A program made the position numbers and the translations under genes. From positions 616,501 through 680,500 of the forward strand of contig NZ_CP084530.1 of NCBI RefSeq assembly GCF_023704175.1: a DNA stretch of 64,000 bases. Direction: 5' to 3'. Below are positions 43,520-51,721 of this stretch, one piece after another; position 1 is the stretch's first letter, and each line of letters starts with the position of its first letter. This DNA comes from Paenibacillus sp. YPG26. Lineage in GTDB: Bacteria > Bacillota > Bacilli > Paenibacillales > Paenibacillaceae. Below the pieces are notes generated by a model, which had not been told where the DNA came from, did not search any database, and saw only the letters and a program-made list of their open reading frames with translations.

Positions 43520-44404
43520 CTAGGAGAACCGCTGCCTGAATTTGCGCGGTGACAGCCCTTCCTGCTTGGCGAACGATGAGGTGAAATAAGCGGGATGGTT
43601 GAATCCCACCTCCTCGGAGATCCGGGTAATGGACAAATCGGTCTGCAGCAGCAACAGCCTGGCCCGGGCGATCCGGTATTTCAGTAAGTAAGCCGCAGGC
43701 GAGCAGCCGAATACCTTTTGCATACAGCGGGCGATGTACACAGGGTGAAAGTTCAGATGTTCCCCAAGCGCCTTGGCGGTTACCTCCTCCTGATAATGGG
43801 CTCTGAGATAGGCGGCAGCACGCTCCGCACAAGCAGCCTTTGGAGAAGGGGCGTCTGTAGTCAGCGTATCGGACAGCTGCTGAATCACTTCCTGGAACAG
43901 GGCCTGCTGACGCAGCCGCGTACCAGGCAGATGAACATTCTGATTCATCAGGGTGAGCTCGTGCAGCATGTCATAGAACTTGTCAGGCTGCAGGAGGGGA
44001 GTATATTGGGGAACGCAGATCATAAAGGGAGTGATGGAATAGGCTGGCAGGAATGGAGGCGCTTCTACGGCAGAGTCCCGCGGGTAGCCGGGCATGGATA
44101 TAGAATCCTCGATCGGCTGCCACTCTCCCTGGGTATGAAAATGCAGCCAGTAATAGTGGGTTTCCTCCGTACACGCGAGAGTAGAATAGTGATAAGCGTC
44201 AGGACGGAGAATGAGCGAGTGTCCTTCCCTTACCTCATAGTGCAGGTCTTCCTCACCCACATACAGAGTTCCTTTCATGACTACGAGCAGATCGAATACG
44301 CCAATATTCCGTCTCGCAGGATGCTTACTCCCGGCCGGGACCTCGGCTAATCCGCTAACGATGTAATAGGGCAGGGGAGGAACAGATAATTGCAGCAGCG
44401 GCAC
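43520..44404 (-). CDS. AraC family transcriptional regulator
   Basis: A 294-residue regulator with an N-terminal cupin (GVFDLLVVMKGTLYVGEEDLH, LHFH metal-like residues) and a C-terminal AraC pair of helix-turn-helices (AKALGEHLNFHPVYIARCMQ and ITRISEEVGFNHPAYFTSSF). The layout is that of carbohydrate-responsive AraC activators. The GTG at 44404 is preferred: GGAGG lies nine bases upstream, whereas the ATG at 44410 is only three bases away. It is divergent from a MATE exporter, which may be its target. Confidence 0.88.
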   Translation of the reverse strand: MPLLQLSVPPLPYYIVSGLAEVPAGSKHPARRNIGVFDLLVVMKGTLYVGEEDLHYEVREGHSLILRPDAYHYSTLACTEETHYYWLHFHTQGEWQPIEDSISMPGYPRDSAVEAPPFLPAYSITPFMICVPQYTPLLQPDKFYDMLHELTLMNQNVHLPGTRLRQQALFQEVIQQLSDTLTTDAPSPKAACAERAAAYLRAHYQEEVTAKALGEHLNFHPVYIARCMQKVFGCSPAAYLLKYRIARARLLLLQTDLSITRISEEVGFNHPAYFTSSFAKQEGLSPRKFRQRFS

Positions 44405-44536
44405 ACACATTCACCTCCGGGATATGAATTCAGGTTGGAAATTTTGAAGTTTGGGTTCAAATACTGATACTACGCTCCCAGTATACCATCTATAATTTGT
44501 TTACACATACAAAGTTACTTGGGAAGGTGTTGCTAG

Positions 44537-45949
44537 GTGAGCAGTTTGGAAAAAAATAAGTTTACTCTATGGGCGCTGTCGTGGCCCATTTTTATTGAAT
44601 TGTTTCTGCAATTTTTGCTGGGCGCGGTGGATACGTTGATGGTCAGCCGGATTTCAGATGATGCGGTTGCGGTCGTCGGCTTCTCCAATCAGCTGTTCAA
44701 CGCGTTAACCACGCTCTTCGCAACGGTTGCCGGCGGCGCGGGCATCTTGATTGCCCAGAAGCTTGGCTCGCATAGAGAGGAAGACGCAAGAACCGTAGCG
44801 ATTATCTCGCTGAAGGTTACGGCTCTGATCGGAGCCTTGTTAAGCGTGCTGCTGATCGCCGTGCCCGGGCCCATTGCACAGATGCTGCAAATGCCGGAAG
44901 AGCTGCTGCCGCTCGCTAAGACGTATATCTCCATCGTTGGAGGCGGCATGATTCTGACGGCGATCATGTCCACACTCAGCACAGCGATCCGGAATACCGG
45001 CAATACGCAGGGACCGATGTATACAGCGGTCGGCATGAACATCATTCATATTGTGATGAATTACGGGTTTATATTCGGGGCGATCGGGTTCCCGCAGTGG
45101 GGGCTTGCGGGGGTAGCGGTATCCACATTGGTCAGCAGGCTCATCGCTACGCTCGTGCTTGTGTTCATATTTATCGGCACATTTCAGCGTAACATCGTCT
45201 GGTCGGATCTTCGCATCTTTGACCGCAAGCTGTTCAAGGAGATTATGCAGATCGGCTGGCCGCTGGGCGTGAATATGGGCTGCTGGGTGTTCTCGCAATT
45301 AGCGATCTTCTCATTCTTAGCCATGCTGGGGACCCAGGTTCTGGCGGCAAGAACCTACATGAACACGCTGGAGTCGTTCTGCTTCCTGCTGGGCTATTCT
45401 ATCGCACTGGCCGCGCAGATTCAGATTGCCCACCTGTTCGGAGGGGGGAAGACGAAGGAAGCATACAAGTCCGCCTACCGGGCTCTGAAGTTCGGGCTGC
45501 CGCTGGTCACCATAAATGCATTCATTCTGCTGCTCTTCGGCAAGTCCCTACTCGGATTGTTCACAACGGATCCAGAGATTCTTACGATCGGGGTGTCCCT
45601 ACTCTGGATGAATCTGCTGCTGCAGCCGGGCAAAATGCTGAATATGGCGCTGGGAGATGCACTAAATGCGCTTGGTGATACCCGGTTCGTCATGTACAAC
45701 TCGCTGGTCTCCATGTGGATTATCGCAACAGGCTGCTCTTATCTGTTCGGAGTATCGCTGGGATGGGGCGTTGTTGCGATCTATGCTTGTATGATTATCG
45801 ATGAATATGTCCGCGGGGCGGTGGCATTGATCCGCTGGAGAGGGCGCAAATATCTGCGGAACAAAGAAGCCGAGATGGAGCGTGAACGCACGGAAAGCTT
45901 GAGGGCGGCTGTGCCTGCTTCAAATGAGGACAGACTTAGCTTTAGCTAG
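44537..45949 (+). CDS. MATE family efflux transporter
   Basis: A 470-residue exporter with 12 membrane helices in two homologous halves. The start is a GTG with GGAAGGTG upstream. Seen are LFLQFLLGAVDTLMVSR in helix 1 and AARTYMNTLESFCFLLGYSIALAAQIQIAHLFG in the second half, a typical MATE pattern. It expels drugs or metabolites using Na+ or H+. The C-terminal 30 residues are charged and cytoplasmic. It lies divergent to an AraC regulator. Confidence 0.9.
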   Translation: MSSLEKNKFTLWALSWPIFIELFLQFLLGAVDTLMVSRISDDAVAVVGFSNQLFNALTTLFATVAGGAGILIAQKLGSHREEDARTVAIISLKVTALIGALLSVLLIAVPGPIAQMLQMPEELLPLAKTYISIVGGGMILTAIMSTLSTAIRNTGNTQGPMYTAVGMNIIHIVMNYGFIFGAIGFPQWGLAGVAVSTLVSRLIATLVLVFIFIGTFQRNIVWSDLRIFDRKLFKEIMQIGWPLGVNMGCWVFSQLAIFSFLAMLGTQVLAARTYMNTLESFCFLLGYSIALAAQIQIAHLFGGGKTKEAYKSAYRALKFGLPLVTINAFILLLFGKSLLGLFTTDPEILTIGVSLLWMNLLLQPGKMLNMALGDALNALGDTRFVMYNSLVSMWIIATGCSYLFGVSLGWGVVAIYACMIIDEYVRGAVALIRWRGRKYLRNKEAEMERERTESLRAAVPASNEDRLSFS

Positions 45950-45971
45950 AGGAATTCCTCTGGCTAAAGCT
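45938..45971 (+). terminator. hairpin overlapping the MATE stop codon
   Basis: AGCTTTAGCTAGAGG pairs with CCTCTGGCTAAAGCT (one mismatch) around a 4-base loop. There is no U tract, so it may be a stability element rather than a full terminator. Confidence 0.5.
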
Positions 45972-45973
45972 GG

Positions 45974-46003
45974 TTGACTCGGGAACATGTCTTCTGTTAA
46001 ATT
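45974..46003 (+). promoter_or_regulatory. promoter of the putative non-coding RNA
   Basis: TTGACT (45974) - 18 bp - TAAATT (45998) is a fair sigma-A promoter directly upstream of the structured region. Confidence 0.5.
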
Positions 46004-46009
46004 ATAGGA

Positions 46010-46292
46010 AGAATTGAACCGCGGGGATCGCCTCGCCGGGTATCATTCCTATATTCCATTTTGGTAAGGGGAAATCTTGATGTTGGTGAATGTTCTTAAC
46101 TAATAAATTTCATAAGACTGTTACGAAGGAGATGACTGGCGACGCTGGCTTTAAGCGTATGCTCTGTTTGATTCTGTCCTTCTGCGGTCTGAGATTTAGT
46201 TAAGAACACGCGGTACATCAAACGGCGCCTTACCTGCTGTTTTATTTCCAATGTACACTACACCGTGCTGTTTTTCAGCACGGTTTTTTTGT
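46010..46292 (+). ncRNA. candidate structured non-coding RNA, about 280 nt
   Basis: No reading frame fits this region, but it folds well. GTTCTTAACTA (46092) pairs perfectly with TAGTTAAGAAC (46197). Inside are AGACTG/CGGTCT, GAAGGA/TCCTTC and ACGCT/AGCGT stems; outside, CCGCG (46019) pairs with CGCGG (46209). A GTACAT/ATGTAC pair and a terminator hairpin (CCGTGCTG/CAGCACGG, then seven T, to 46292) finish it. A promoter lies just upstream. It does not show the signature words of SRP RNA, T-box, TPP, FMN, SAM, cobalamin, lysine or M-box elements as I know them. It ends 190 bases before the next gene, so it is likely a free RNA. Identity unknown. Confidence 0.55.
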
Positions 46293-46409
46293 GTTACGGA
46301 GGGGATTGGGACAGCTGTATATGGGGTGGACTGAAGAGGCTGGATGCTAAGCTGCTTTCCTGGGGAAGGCGGTTAGAGACCGGTATATCTACAGTGCACT
46401 CCCTATTTA

Positions 46410-46450
46410 GAGGGCAAAGAATGACGTTAAGCATTCTTTGCCCTCTTTGT
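46410..46450 (+). terminator. strong hairpin just upstream of the MutS2-like gene
   Basis: A perfect 13-bp stem GAGGGCAAAGAAT/ATTCTTTGCCCTC with a 10-base loop and a TTTGTGTT tail, 35 bases before the start codon. It may insulate the gene from the upstream RNA or act as an attenuator. Confidence 0.7.
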
Positions 46451-46484
46451 GTTATCTAATTATAAATTTCAGGAGGTTACACAA

Positions 46485-48734
46485 ATGCAGCATTATACGC
46501 TAAACACACTGGAGTACGACCAGATCAAGCAGGATATCATGACTTATGCCGTCTCTTATGCAGGCAGGGAGATGGTCAGCAGCCTTGAGCCGACGAATCT
46601 GATTCATGTGATCCGAAGGTCCATGCAGGAGACGCTGGAGGCGAGGCTCATACTCGAAAAAGGCTCCAGTATCCCGCTGCCGTCCCTTGATGGAATTGAG
46701 CAGGTCGTGTCCCTGCTCGGAACAGGATACCTGTTCGGGGAAGAGGACCTCATGGCTGTCTACACCTTCCTGCACAGCTGCACCCAGCTGCGGAAGTATA
46801 TGGACGGCAAGCGGGAGCTGGCTCCGGAGATAAGCTCCTATTCGGCTTCGCTGCGGGAGCTTCCGGATGTGCAGAAAGAGATTCTCAGGTGCATTCGTCA
46901 TGGAAGAGTAACCGATGAGGCCAGCCGCGAGCTGGCGAAGGCGAGACAGCGCATGAATTCAGTGAGAGAACGTATCCAGAAGAAGATTCAAGGTATCATG
47001 TCCAGATATCAGACGATCCTGCAGGAGAGTCTGGTCAGTGTCAGGAATGGGCGCTATGTCATTCCGCTGAAGAAGGAATATTACCGCCAGGTCAAAGGGA
47101 GCGTACTGGATTATTCAACGAGCGGGCAGACGGTATTTGTGGAGCCTTACGAGATATCGGGGCTTCAAGCTGAGCTTGAGCTGTTGCAGGGGGATGAGAG
47201 CAGGGAAGAGGCCAAGGTTCTCAGCATGCTGTCCGACATGGTGGAGCAGGGGACCGAAGAAATCCGGATAAATATCAAGATTACCGGAACTTATGATTTT
47301 ATCTTCGCCAAAGCCCGGCATGCGGTCGCCATAGGGGGCCAGGCGGTGGAGCTTAGTGAAGAAGGCCAGACCCGGCTGCTTGGCGCCAGGCATCCGAAGC
47401 TGCTCCAGAACATGGTTCCACTGGATATCGAGATAGGGAAGAGCTTCAGAACCCTGATTATCACAGGGCCGAATACCGGAGGCAAGACCGTTGTACTCAA
47501 GACCCTGGGATTACTAACCCTCATGGTGCAGTCGGGTCTGCTGGTTCCAGTGCTGCCCGGAAGCAGGTTCGGCGTCTATTCGAGAGTCATGGCCGTGATC
47601 GGGGACGGACAAAGTATTGAACAATCCCTAAGCACCTTCTCCGCCCAGATTACCAGCTTGGTGGGCATGCTTGCCGCGGCAGATTCACGGACACTGCTAT
47701 TAATCGATGAGCTGGCTGCCGGGACGGATCCTGGAGAGGGGATTGCGTTATCCACGGCCATTCTGGAGGAACTGAGCGGGCAAGGGGCTTCGGTACTTGT
47801 GACTACTCATTTCAATGAGCTAAAAGTTCTGGCGGCGAGAACACCGGGCTTCGAGAATGCCCGGATGGAGTTCGATCCGGTATCCCTGCGTCCGCTGTAC
47901 CGTCTGACCATTGGTCAGGCCGGACAGAGCTATGCGATAGAGATTGCCGATAAGCTGGGTATCCCTGCTGCTGTGCTTGACAGATCGAGGGCGCTGCTTT
48001 ACAAGCAGCCCGTCCGGGCAGAAGGGGAACGATATCCGGATGACCGGGAAGGGCCGGAAGAGTGGCGAGACCCTGTTATAAGTGACGTGGGAAGCGAGGA
48101 GCAGGTCGGCTCCAGGGAGCAGCCGGCTCGGAATGTCTCGGAGACAGGTACAGGGCGGATAGAAGATGGGGTTGGACGAACAGATGCGAGGGCTGGAGGA
48201 ACAGAAGCCGCAACAGGACGAACGAAGGCAGGGACTGAGCGGGCAGAAGCTATAACCGGACGGGCAGAATCAAGGACTTGGCGGGCAGAAGAAGTATCTG
48301 AGCGAACAGAAGCGGGAACTGAGCGAGAGGAAGCCATAAATACACGACTAGAAAAAGACCACAGTGATCAAGCCCAACTTCCTGGTGCTCAGGAAGAGCG
48401 TGAAGCATCGGCAGACCCGGTGGAGCAGCCAGCTGCGCCCCGGAGAGCTTTTGAAATTGGGGATGCCGTTAAAGTCACCTCTCTTGGAAAGGTAGGTATT
48501 GTGTACGAGGCTCAGGATCGGCAGGGGATGGTCGGTGTTATGGTTCAGAAGCAGAAGATGCGGGTTAACCATAAGCGCTTGAAGCCGTACATCTCCAAGG
48601 AGGAGCTGTACCCAGATGATTATGACTTCGATATTGTCTTTGAGACGAAAGAGAACCGGAAGAAGAAGAAAGTAATGAGGAAACGGCATGTGGAAGGAAT
48701 GACCATCATCCATCAGCCTGACCAAGACAGGTAG
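46485..48734 (+). CDS. MutS2-like ATPase without Smr domain
   Basis: A 749-residue MutS family ATPase. It starts as MutS2 does (LEYDQIKQDIMTYAVSYAGREM), then has the clamp/core region, Walker A GPNTGGKT (from residue 328), a signature QSIEQSLSTFSAQI and Walker B LLLIDELAAGTDPGEG (about 405). After about residue 520 comes a low-complexity stretch with a 7-residue repeat (48153-48362), then a KOW-like DAVKVTSLGKVGIVYE domain. The C-terminal Smr endonuclease domain of true MutS2 is absent. The likely role is ATP-driven handling of branched DNA or collided ribosomes, by analogy. AGGAGG precedes ATG 46485. It is probably a paralogue, with full MutS2 elsewhere. Confidence 0.85.
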   Translation: MQHYTLNTLEYDQIKQDIMTYAVSYAGREMVSSLEPTNLIHVIRRSMQETLEARLILEKGSSIPLPSLDGIEQVVSLLGTGYLFGEEDLMAVYTFLHSCTQLRKYMDGKRELAPEISSYSASLRELPDVQKEILRCIRHGRVTDEASRELAKARQRMNSVRERIQKKIQGIMSRYQTILQESLVSVRNGRYVIPLKKEYYRQVKGSVLDYSTSGQTVFVEPYEISGLQAELELLQGDESREEAKVLSMLSDMVEQGTEEIRINIKITGTYDFIFAKARHAVAIGGQAVELSEEGQTRLLGARHPKLLQNMVPLDIEIGKSFRTLIITGPNTGGKTVVLKTLGLLTLMVQSGLLVPVLPGSRFGVYSRVMAVIGDGQSIEQSLSTFSAQITSLVGMLAAADSRTLLLIDELAAGTDPGEGIALSTAILEELSGQGASVLVTTHFNELKVLAARTPGFENARMEFDPVSLRPLYRLTIGQAGQSYAIEIADKLGIPAAVLDRSRALLYKQPVRAEGERYPDDREGPEEWRDPVISDVGSEEQVGSREQPARNVSETGTGRIEDGVGRTDARAGGTEAATGRTKAGTERAEAITGRAESRTWRAEEVSERTEAGTEREEAINTRLEKDHSDQAQLPGAQEEREASADPVEQPAAPRRAFEIGDAVKVTSLGKVGIVYEAQDRQGMVGVMVQKQKMRVNHKRLKPYISKEELYPDDYDFDIVFETKENRKKKKVMRKRHVEGMTIIHQPDQDR
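48153..48362 (+). repeat. 21-bp coding tandem repeat in the MutS2-like gene
   Basis: About ten degenerate 21-bp units encode the heptapeptide pattern [G/E]R[T/A]EA-x-T: GRIEDGV, GRTDARA, GGTEAAT, GRTKAGT, ERAEAIT, GRAESRT, WRAEEVS, ERTEAGT, EREEAIN, TRLEKDH. It is in frame and lies in the linker between the ATPase and KOW-like domain. Units differ from each other, so the array is old; it may vary in length between strains. Confidence 0.8.
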
Positions 48735-48760
48735 ACGTATAGAGCTTGCTTTGATAGACA

Positions 48761-48814
48761 GCTGATCCGCGTCAAGTATGTGAATCATAACCAGAGGCTA
48801 ATAAGCGGATCAGC
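48761..48814 (+). terminator. inverted repeat after the MutS2-like gene
   Basis: GCTGATCCGC (48761) and GCGGATCAGC (48805) are perfect inverted repeats 34 bases apart, 27 bases after the stop. It may be part of the 3' end structure. Confidence 0.45.
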
Positions 48815-48835
48815 ATAATCAGCGGCATTAGCGGC

Positions 48836-48886
48836 AAAAGGGACATCAATTCATTCCAAGGCGGAATGAGGCTGATGTCCCTTTTT
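48836..48886. terminator. bidirectional terminator
   Basis: AAAAGGGACATCA...CATTCC pairs with GGAATG...TGATGTCCCTTTTT, giving U tracts in both directions between convergent genes. Confidence 0.85.
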
Positions 48887-48898
48887 GTAACCGCATGT

Positions 48899-49384
48899 CT
48901 AGACTGCCAGCTCTTCGGTAAGAATCTGAACGAACTTCTCCAGATACTCCTTGTCCAGTTCATCAAATCTTCCCTTCAGCGGGCTGTCAATATCCAGCAC
49001 GCCAATCAGCTGGCCGTTCTTGATGACCGGAATGACAATCTCGCTGTTGGAAGCCGCATCACAGGCAATATGACCCGGGAAGGCATGGACATCCTCAACA
49101 ACGAGCGTTCTACGCTCCCCGGCGGAAGTCCCGCATACTCCGCGGCCAAGCGGAATGCGGATGCAGGCCGGAAGCCCCTGGAACGGGCCAAGCACCAGCT
49201 CTGTACCGTCGAACAGGTAGAAGCCAACCCAATTCACATCTTTAAGAAATTGGCCAAGGAGAGCTGAGGCATTAGCCAGATTAGCGATCAGGCTGGGCTC
49301 ACCGTGAACGAGTCCTCTCAGCTGACCAAGAACAGTCTCGTATTGATCATGGCGGGTGCCAGTATAATGATCTGCATGAAACAT
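48899..49384 (-). CDS. free methionine-R-sulfoxide reductase (GAF domain)
   Basis: A 161-residue stand-alone GAF domain of the fRMsr (YebR/YtsP) family, which reduces free Met-R-sulfoxide with thioredoxin. The three conserved cysteines are present: Cys74 and Cys84 in the CIRIPLGRGVC loop and Cys108 in GHIACDAASNSEIV, the catalytic site. The N-terminal part has NWVGFYLFDG. AAAGGGGG lies upstream of the ATG. It is a cytoplasmic oxidative-repair enzyme. Confidence 0.9.
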   Translation of the reverse strand: MFHADHYTGTRHDQYETVLGQLRGLVHGEPSLIANLANASALLGQFLKDVNWVGFYLFDGTELVLGPFQGLPACIRIPLGRGVCGTSAGERRTLVVEDVHAFPGHIACDAASNSEIVIPVIKNGQLIGVLDIDSPLKGRFDELDKEYLEKFVQILTEELAV

Positions 49385-49562
49385 AGGTGTTCCCCCTTTT
49401 GGTGAATCAACGTTTTAATTAGAGCCCTTTTTGAGCCGGATGTCAACAGGTCATTCCCTAGAAATCAAGGCCCGGTAAGGCTTGAAGGCCGCTGAGTGTT
49501 TCCTAGGTAGCTGCTCGGGGTAAGTACAGTCTGAGCATCTCACACCGGAAGGAGAGTTATGT

Positions 49563-49856
49563 ATGCGCGCAGATGTGCAAAATTTGTTTATCCGAATTCA
49601 CATGCTCCACAAAGCTGGAATGGAAGATATTAATATGGGGGACATGCTGCTGCTGCTTGAGAAGCATGGCTACAAGGTTGCCGAGCGTGAAGTGAAGCAG
49701 GAGCTCGAGAGGCTGACCGAGGACAATTTCCTCACGCCCCACGATGATCAATATTCAATTACCGGTGCGGGGATTGAAGAGCTGAAAGAGATCAGAGCCG
49801 TGCTTCATGGACTCTGCAGCGAGGTTCTTCAGCCGGAGGCGGAACAGACAAGATAA
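49563..49856 (+). CDS. small helical protein, possible winged helix, unknown
   Basis: A 97-residue soluble protein. Residues about 24-75 (INMGDMLLLLEKHGYKVAEREVKQELERLTEDNFLTPHD) read like a winged-helix fold with a wing at DDQYSITGAGIEEL, as in PadR-like or RepA-like regulators. A site GGAAGGAGAG lies upstream of the ATG. It sits next to the RRNPP gene but has its own terminator. It may be a small regulator; I do not recognise a named family. Confidence 0.55.
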   Translation: MRADVQNLFIRIHMLHKAGMEDINMGDMLLLLEKHGYKVAEREVKQELERLTEDNFLTPHDDQYSITGAGIEELKEIRAVLHGLCSEVLQPEAEQTR

Positions 49857-49945
49857 TCAAGGTTTAGCTGATATATAACATAGCGAAAAAAAGGCGGCTC
49901 TATTACTTATTTCAGAAGGATTTTCCATCTAATCCGGTGAATAAC

Positions 49946-49970
49946 TAATAGGGTGGCCTATTATTTTTTT
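49946..49970 (+). terminator. short terminator hairpin
   Basis: TAATAGG/CCTATTA with a 4-base GTGG loop, followed by TTATTTTTTT. It closes the 97-residue gene; as a perfect palindrome near the next promoter it might also be an operator. Confidence 0.6.
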
Positions 49971-49980
49971 AATTAACCAT

Positions 49981-50009
49981 TTGTTAAAAATATGCAATTT
50001 TGGTATTAT
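49981..50009 (+). promoter_or_regulatory. promoter of the RRNPP receptor gene
   Basis: TTGTTA (49981) - 17 bp - TATTAT (50004), with GGTATTATTATAGA overlapping the -10. The peptide gene promoter at 51451 has a similar spacer start (AAAAATA) and the same TATTAT -10, suggesting coordinated control. Confidence 0.55.
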
Positions 50010-50033
50010 TATAGATAGATTAGGAGGTGCTGA

Positions 50034-51428
50034 ATGGAGTCTATGAGCTCAATTCGTTCGGAAATTGAGGATCACCTTTCGAGCTCCGGTTATACACTCA
50101 CCACATTCGGACACCTTTCCGGAATGAACAGGGGCAGTCTTAGCGCAATTCTGCACGGAACTCCCCCAAAGCCTATAGCTATAAGACAATTAGACATTAT
50201 TACAGAGACGCTGGGATACCCGGAAGGGTGGTTCTACCATTTATATCTGGATGAGTGTTTTGCCGGAACGAAGGTTTCGCGAAGACGGCTGGAGCCTTAT
50301 TTGATTCGATGTGCCGAGCTGAACAAGGAGGAATGTCTGAAGGCGGCAATTGTAAGATTGCTGGAGACACCCAAACCGATTGGGATTCTGTTCGATATAG
50401 GCGAGAAGCTATATCAGAAGGGCCGAATAGCGGAATCGGCCTTGTTCCATGAAGCTGTGGCGGAGATGGAGAAGGACAGCCATTCCGAGCGTCTCGCCAT
50501 AAGTCAGTACCGGTTGTTCATGGGAAAGCAGGGACCGGATGCGGAGGAGAACTGGAAGGCCGTGATCCGGTTCGAGCCTTTTCGCAAGCGGCTTCCGGAG
50601 AATCACCAGCTTGATGCCCTTCTGAAGCTTGCTAATGTCTGCTTTACACTGCATAAGTGGAAGGAAGTAGAGAAGTACTCTGATGAGCTGAGAGCATTGG
50701 CCCAGGCCGTATACCGGGAACAATTGAGACGGAAAGTACGGGAGAAGTCTTGTGAAGTGCTGGATACAGAACGGCACCTGGTGGTCTATTATGGTCAGGG
50801 CTATCTCCTGAAGACGGTCGCTCTCCAGAAGCAGGATCTGTATGATAAAGCGAAGAAGTACGTCACCGGCTATGCAGACTTAAGCTGGTTCGAGAATTTG
50901 AACGAAATAGGCTGGATGGAAGTCAAGAAATTCAAGGTCTGGGCCCGGGCGAATGCCTATACGCTGGAGATGCTCACTGGGAACATTGATATTTTGCCGG
51001 ATTACTGTCAATTTCTGCAGGATCACCCTGAAGAGATTCTTCCTGGTCTGCTGACCATTGTTGAATCGGCGAATAAATACGGTTTCTATGCCGACCCTGT
51101 TATTGAACAGTGCTCCCAGGTGATCCAGAAGCTTAACAATCAGAACCCCATTGAAGTGGACAGGCATTATTCCTACCGCTACCAGCTCTCGATCTACCAT
51201 TTCAGGAAGAATCAATATATAGAGGGAATAGCCCACATCCTGGTTGCCCTGAAGCTGGCTTACCTGCAGAACAATGATAGAGATGTCATTCAGAGTGTGA
51301 CCTTATTTGAGGCTTACAGGGCTCATGCATCGGAACAGCAGAAGAGGGAATACCAGCTTTTGATGGAGGAGATCAGAAGCAAGGAGAAAGGTTATCCTAC
51401 CGTGGGCCGCCGCTATCATTTCGCATAG
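50034..51428 (+). CDS. RRNPP-type peptide-responsive regulator (AimR/AloR-like)
   Basis: A 464-residue cytoplasmic regulator. Residues about 5-65 form an XRE-like helix-turn-helix (TTFGHLSGMNRGSLSAILHG). The rest is all-helical with TPR-like repeats, for example GEKLYQKGRIAESALFHEAVA and LLKLANVCFTLHKWKEVEKYSDELRAL. That is the RRNPP plan, in which an imported peptide binds the TPR domain and changes DNA binding. A 39-residue pre-peptide gene follows after 157 bases, the arrangement of the Paenibacillus Alo systems. AGGAGGTG precedes ATG 50034. The HTH call is by pattern; direct DNA binding is inferred. Confidence 0.8.
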   Translation: MESMSSIRSEIEDHLSSSGYTLTTFGHLSGMNRGSLSAILHGTPPKPIAIRQLDIITETLGYPEGWFYHLYLDECFAGTKVSRRRLEPYLIRCAELNKEECLKAAIVRLLETPKPIGILFDIGEKLYQKGRIAESALFHEAVAEMEKDSHSERLAISQYRLFMGKQGPDAEENWKAVIRFEPFRKRLPENHQLDALLKLANVCFTLHKWKEVEKYSDELRALAQAVYREQLRRKVREKSCEVLDTERHLVVYYGQGYLLKTVALQKQDLYDKAKKYVTGYADLSWFENLNEIGWMEVKKFKVWARANAYTLEMLTGNIDILPDYCQFLQDHPEEILPGLLTIVESANKYGFYADPVIEQCSQVIQKLNNQNPIEVDRHYSYRYQLSIYHFRKNQYIEGIAHILVALKLAYLQNNDRDVIQSVTLFEAYRAHASEQQKREYQLLMEEIRSKEKGYPTVGRRYHFA

Positions 51429-51450
51429 TAATCAATTTCGCTGAAAAATC

Positions 51451-51480
51451 TTTACAAAAATAGAAGTTACCTAGTATTAT
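51451..51480 (+). promoter_or_regulatory. promoter of the signal pro-peptide gene
   Basis: TTTACA (51451) - 18 bp - TATTAT (51475), starting 23 bases after the receptor stop codon. The message would have a leader of about 100 bases, AT-rich and with several TTAT/ATAA words that could bind the receptor. Confidence 0.6.
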
Positions 51481-51585
51481 AGACTTATAGGGAATATTAT
51501 CCAAATTAGTATAACCCTGTACTACTCACAGATCTATTTCGGCATAAGAGAATGAAATAAAGTCCTGAATCAGGAGGTGAGCAGA

Positions 51586-51705
51586 ATGAAGAAGGTAATC
51601 TTGTCTCTGGTCTTGGCTGTAGGAATCTTTAGTGGCGTTGCTGCTGCAGCACCAGCTTCTCACGGCGGTATTCAACCTTTGCTCAACCATGGCGTTGGCG
51701 GCTAG
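51586..51705 (+). CDS. secreted signal pro-peptide (AloP/Phr-like), 39 aa
   Basis: A 39-residue pre-peptide. Two Lys then a hydrophobic core and an AAAAPA end form a Sec signal (1-24). The exported tail SHGGIQPLLNHGVGG (25-39) ends in the candidate mature peptide NHGVGG (34-39). An N-terminal SHGG and the C-terminal HGVGG share the His-Gly feature. CAGGAGGTGA gives a very strong ribosome-binding site seven bases before the ATG. A terminator follows 17 bases after the stop. Known Alo-type peptides of Paenibacillus end in similar Gly-rich short tails, as I recall. The exact processing site is inferred. Confidence 0.8.
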   Translation: MKKVILSLVLAVGIFSGVAAAAPASHGGIQPLLNHGVGG

Positions 51706-51721
51706 GGAATCATACCCGAAG

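Noticed and set aside
46010..46292. T-box, SRP RNA or tmRNA identity for the structured region
   Set aside because: The T-box TGGxACCGCG word, the SRP GGAA-tetraloop helix and a tRNA-like end with tag frame were looked for and not found.
46265..46459. A 64-codon frame between the putative ncRNA and the MutS2-like gene
   Set aside because: It runs through two terminator hairpins and lacks a ribosome-binding site.
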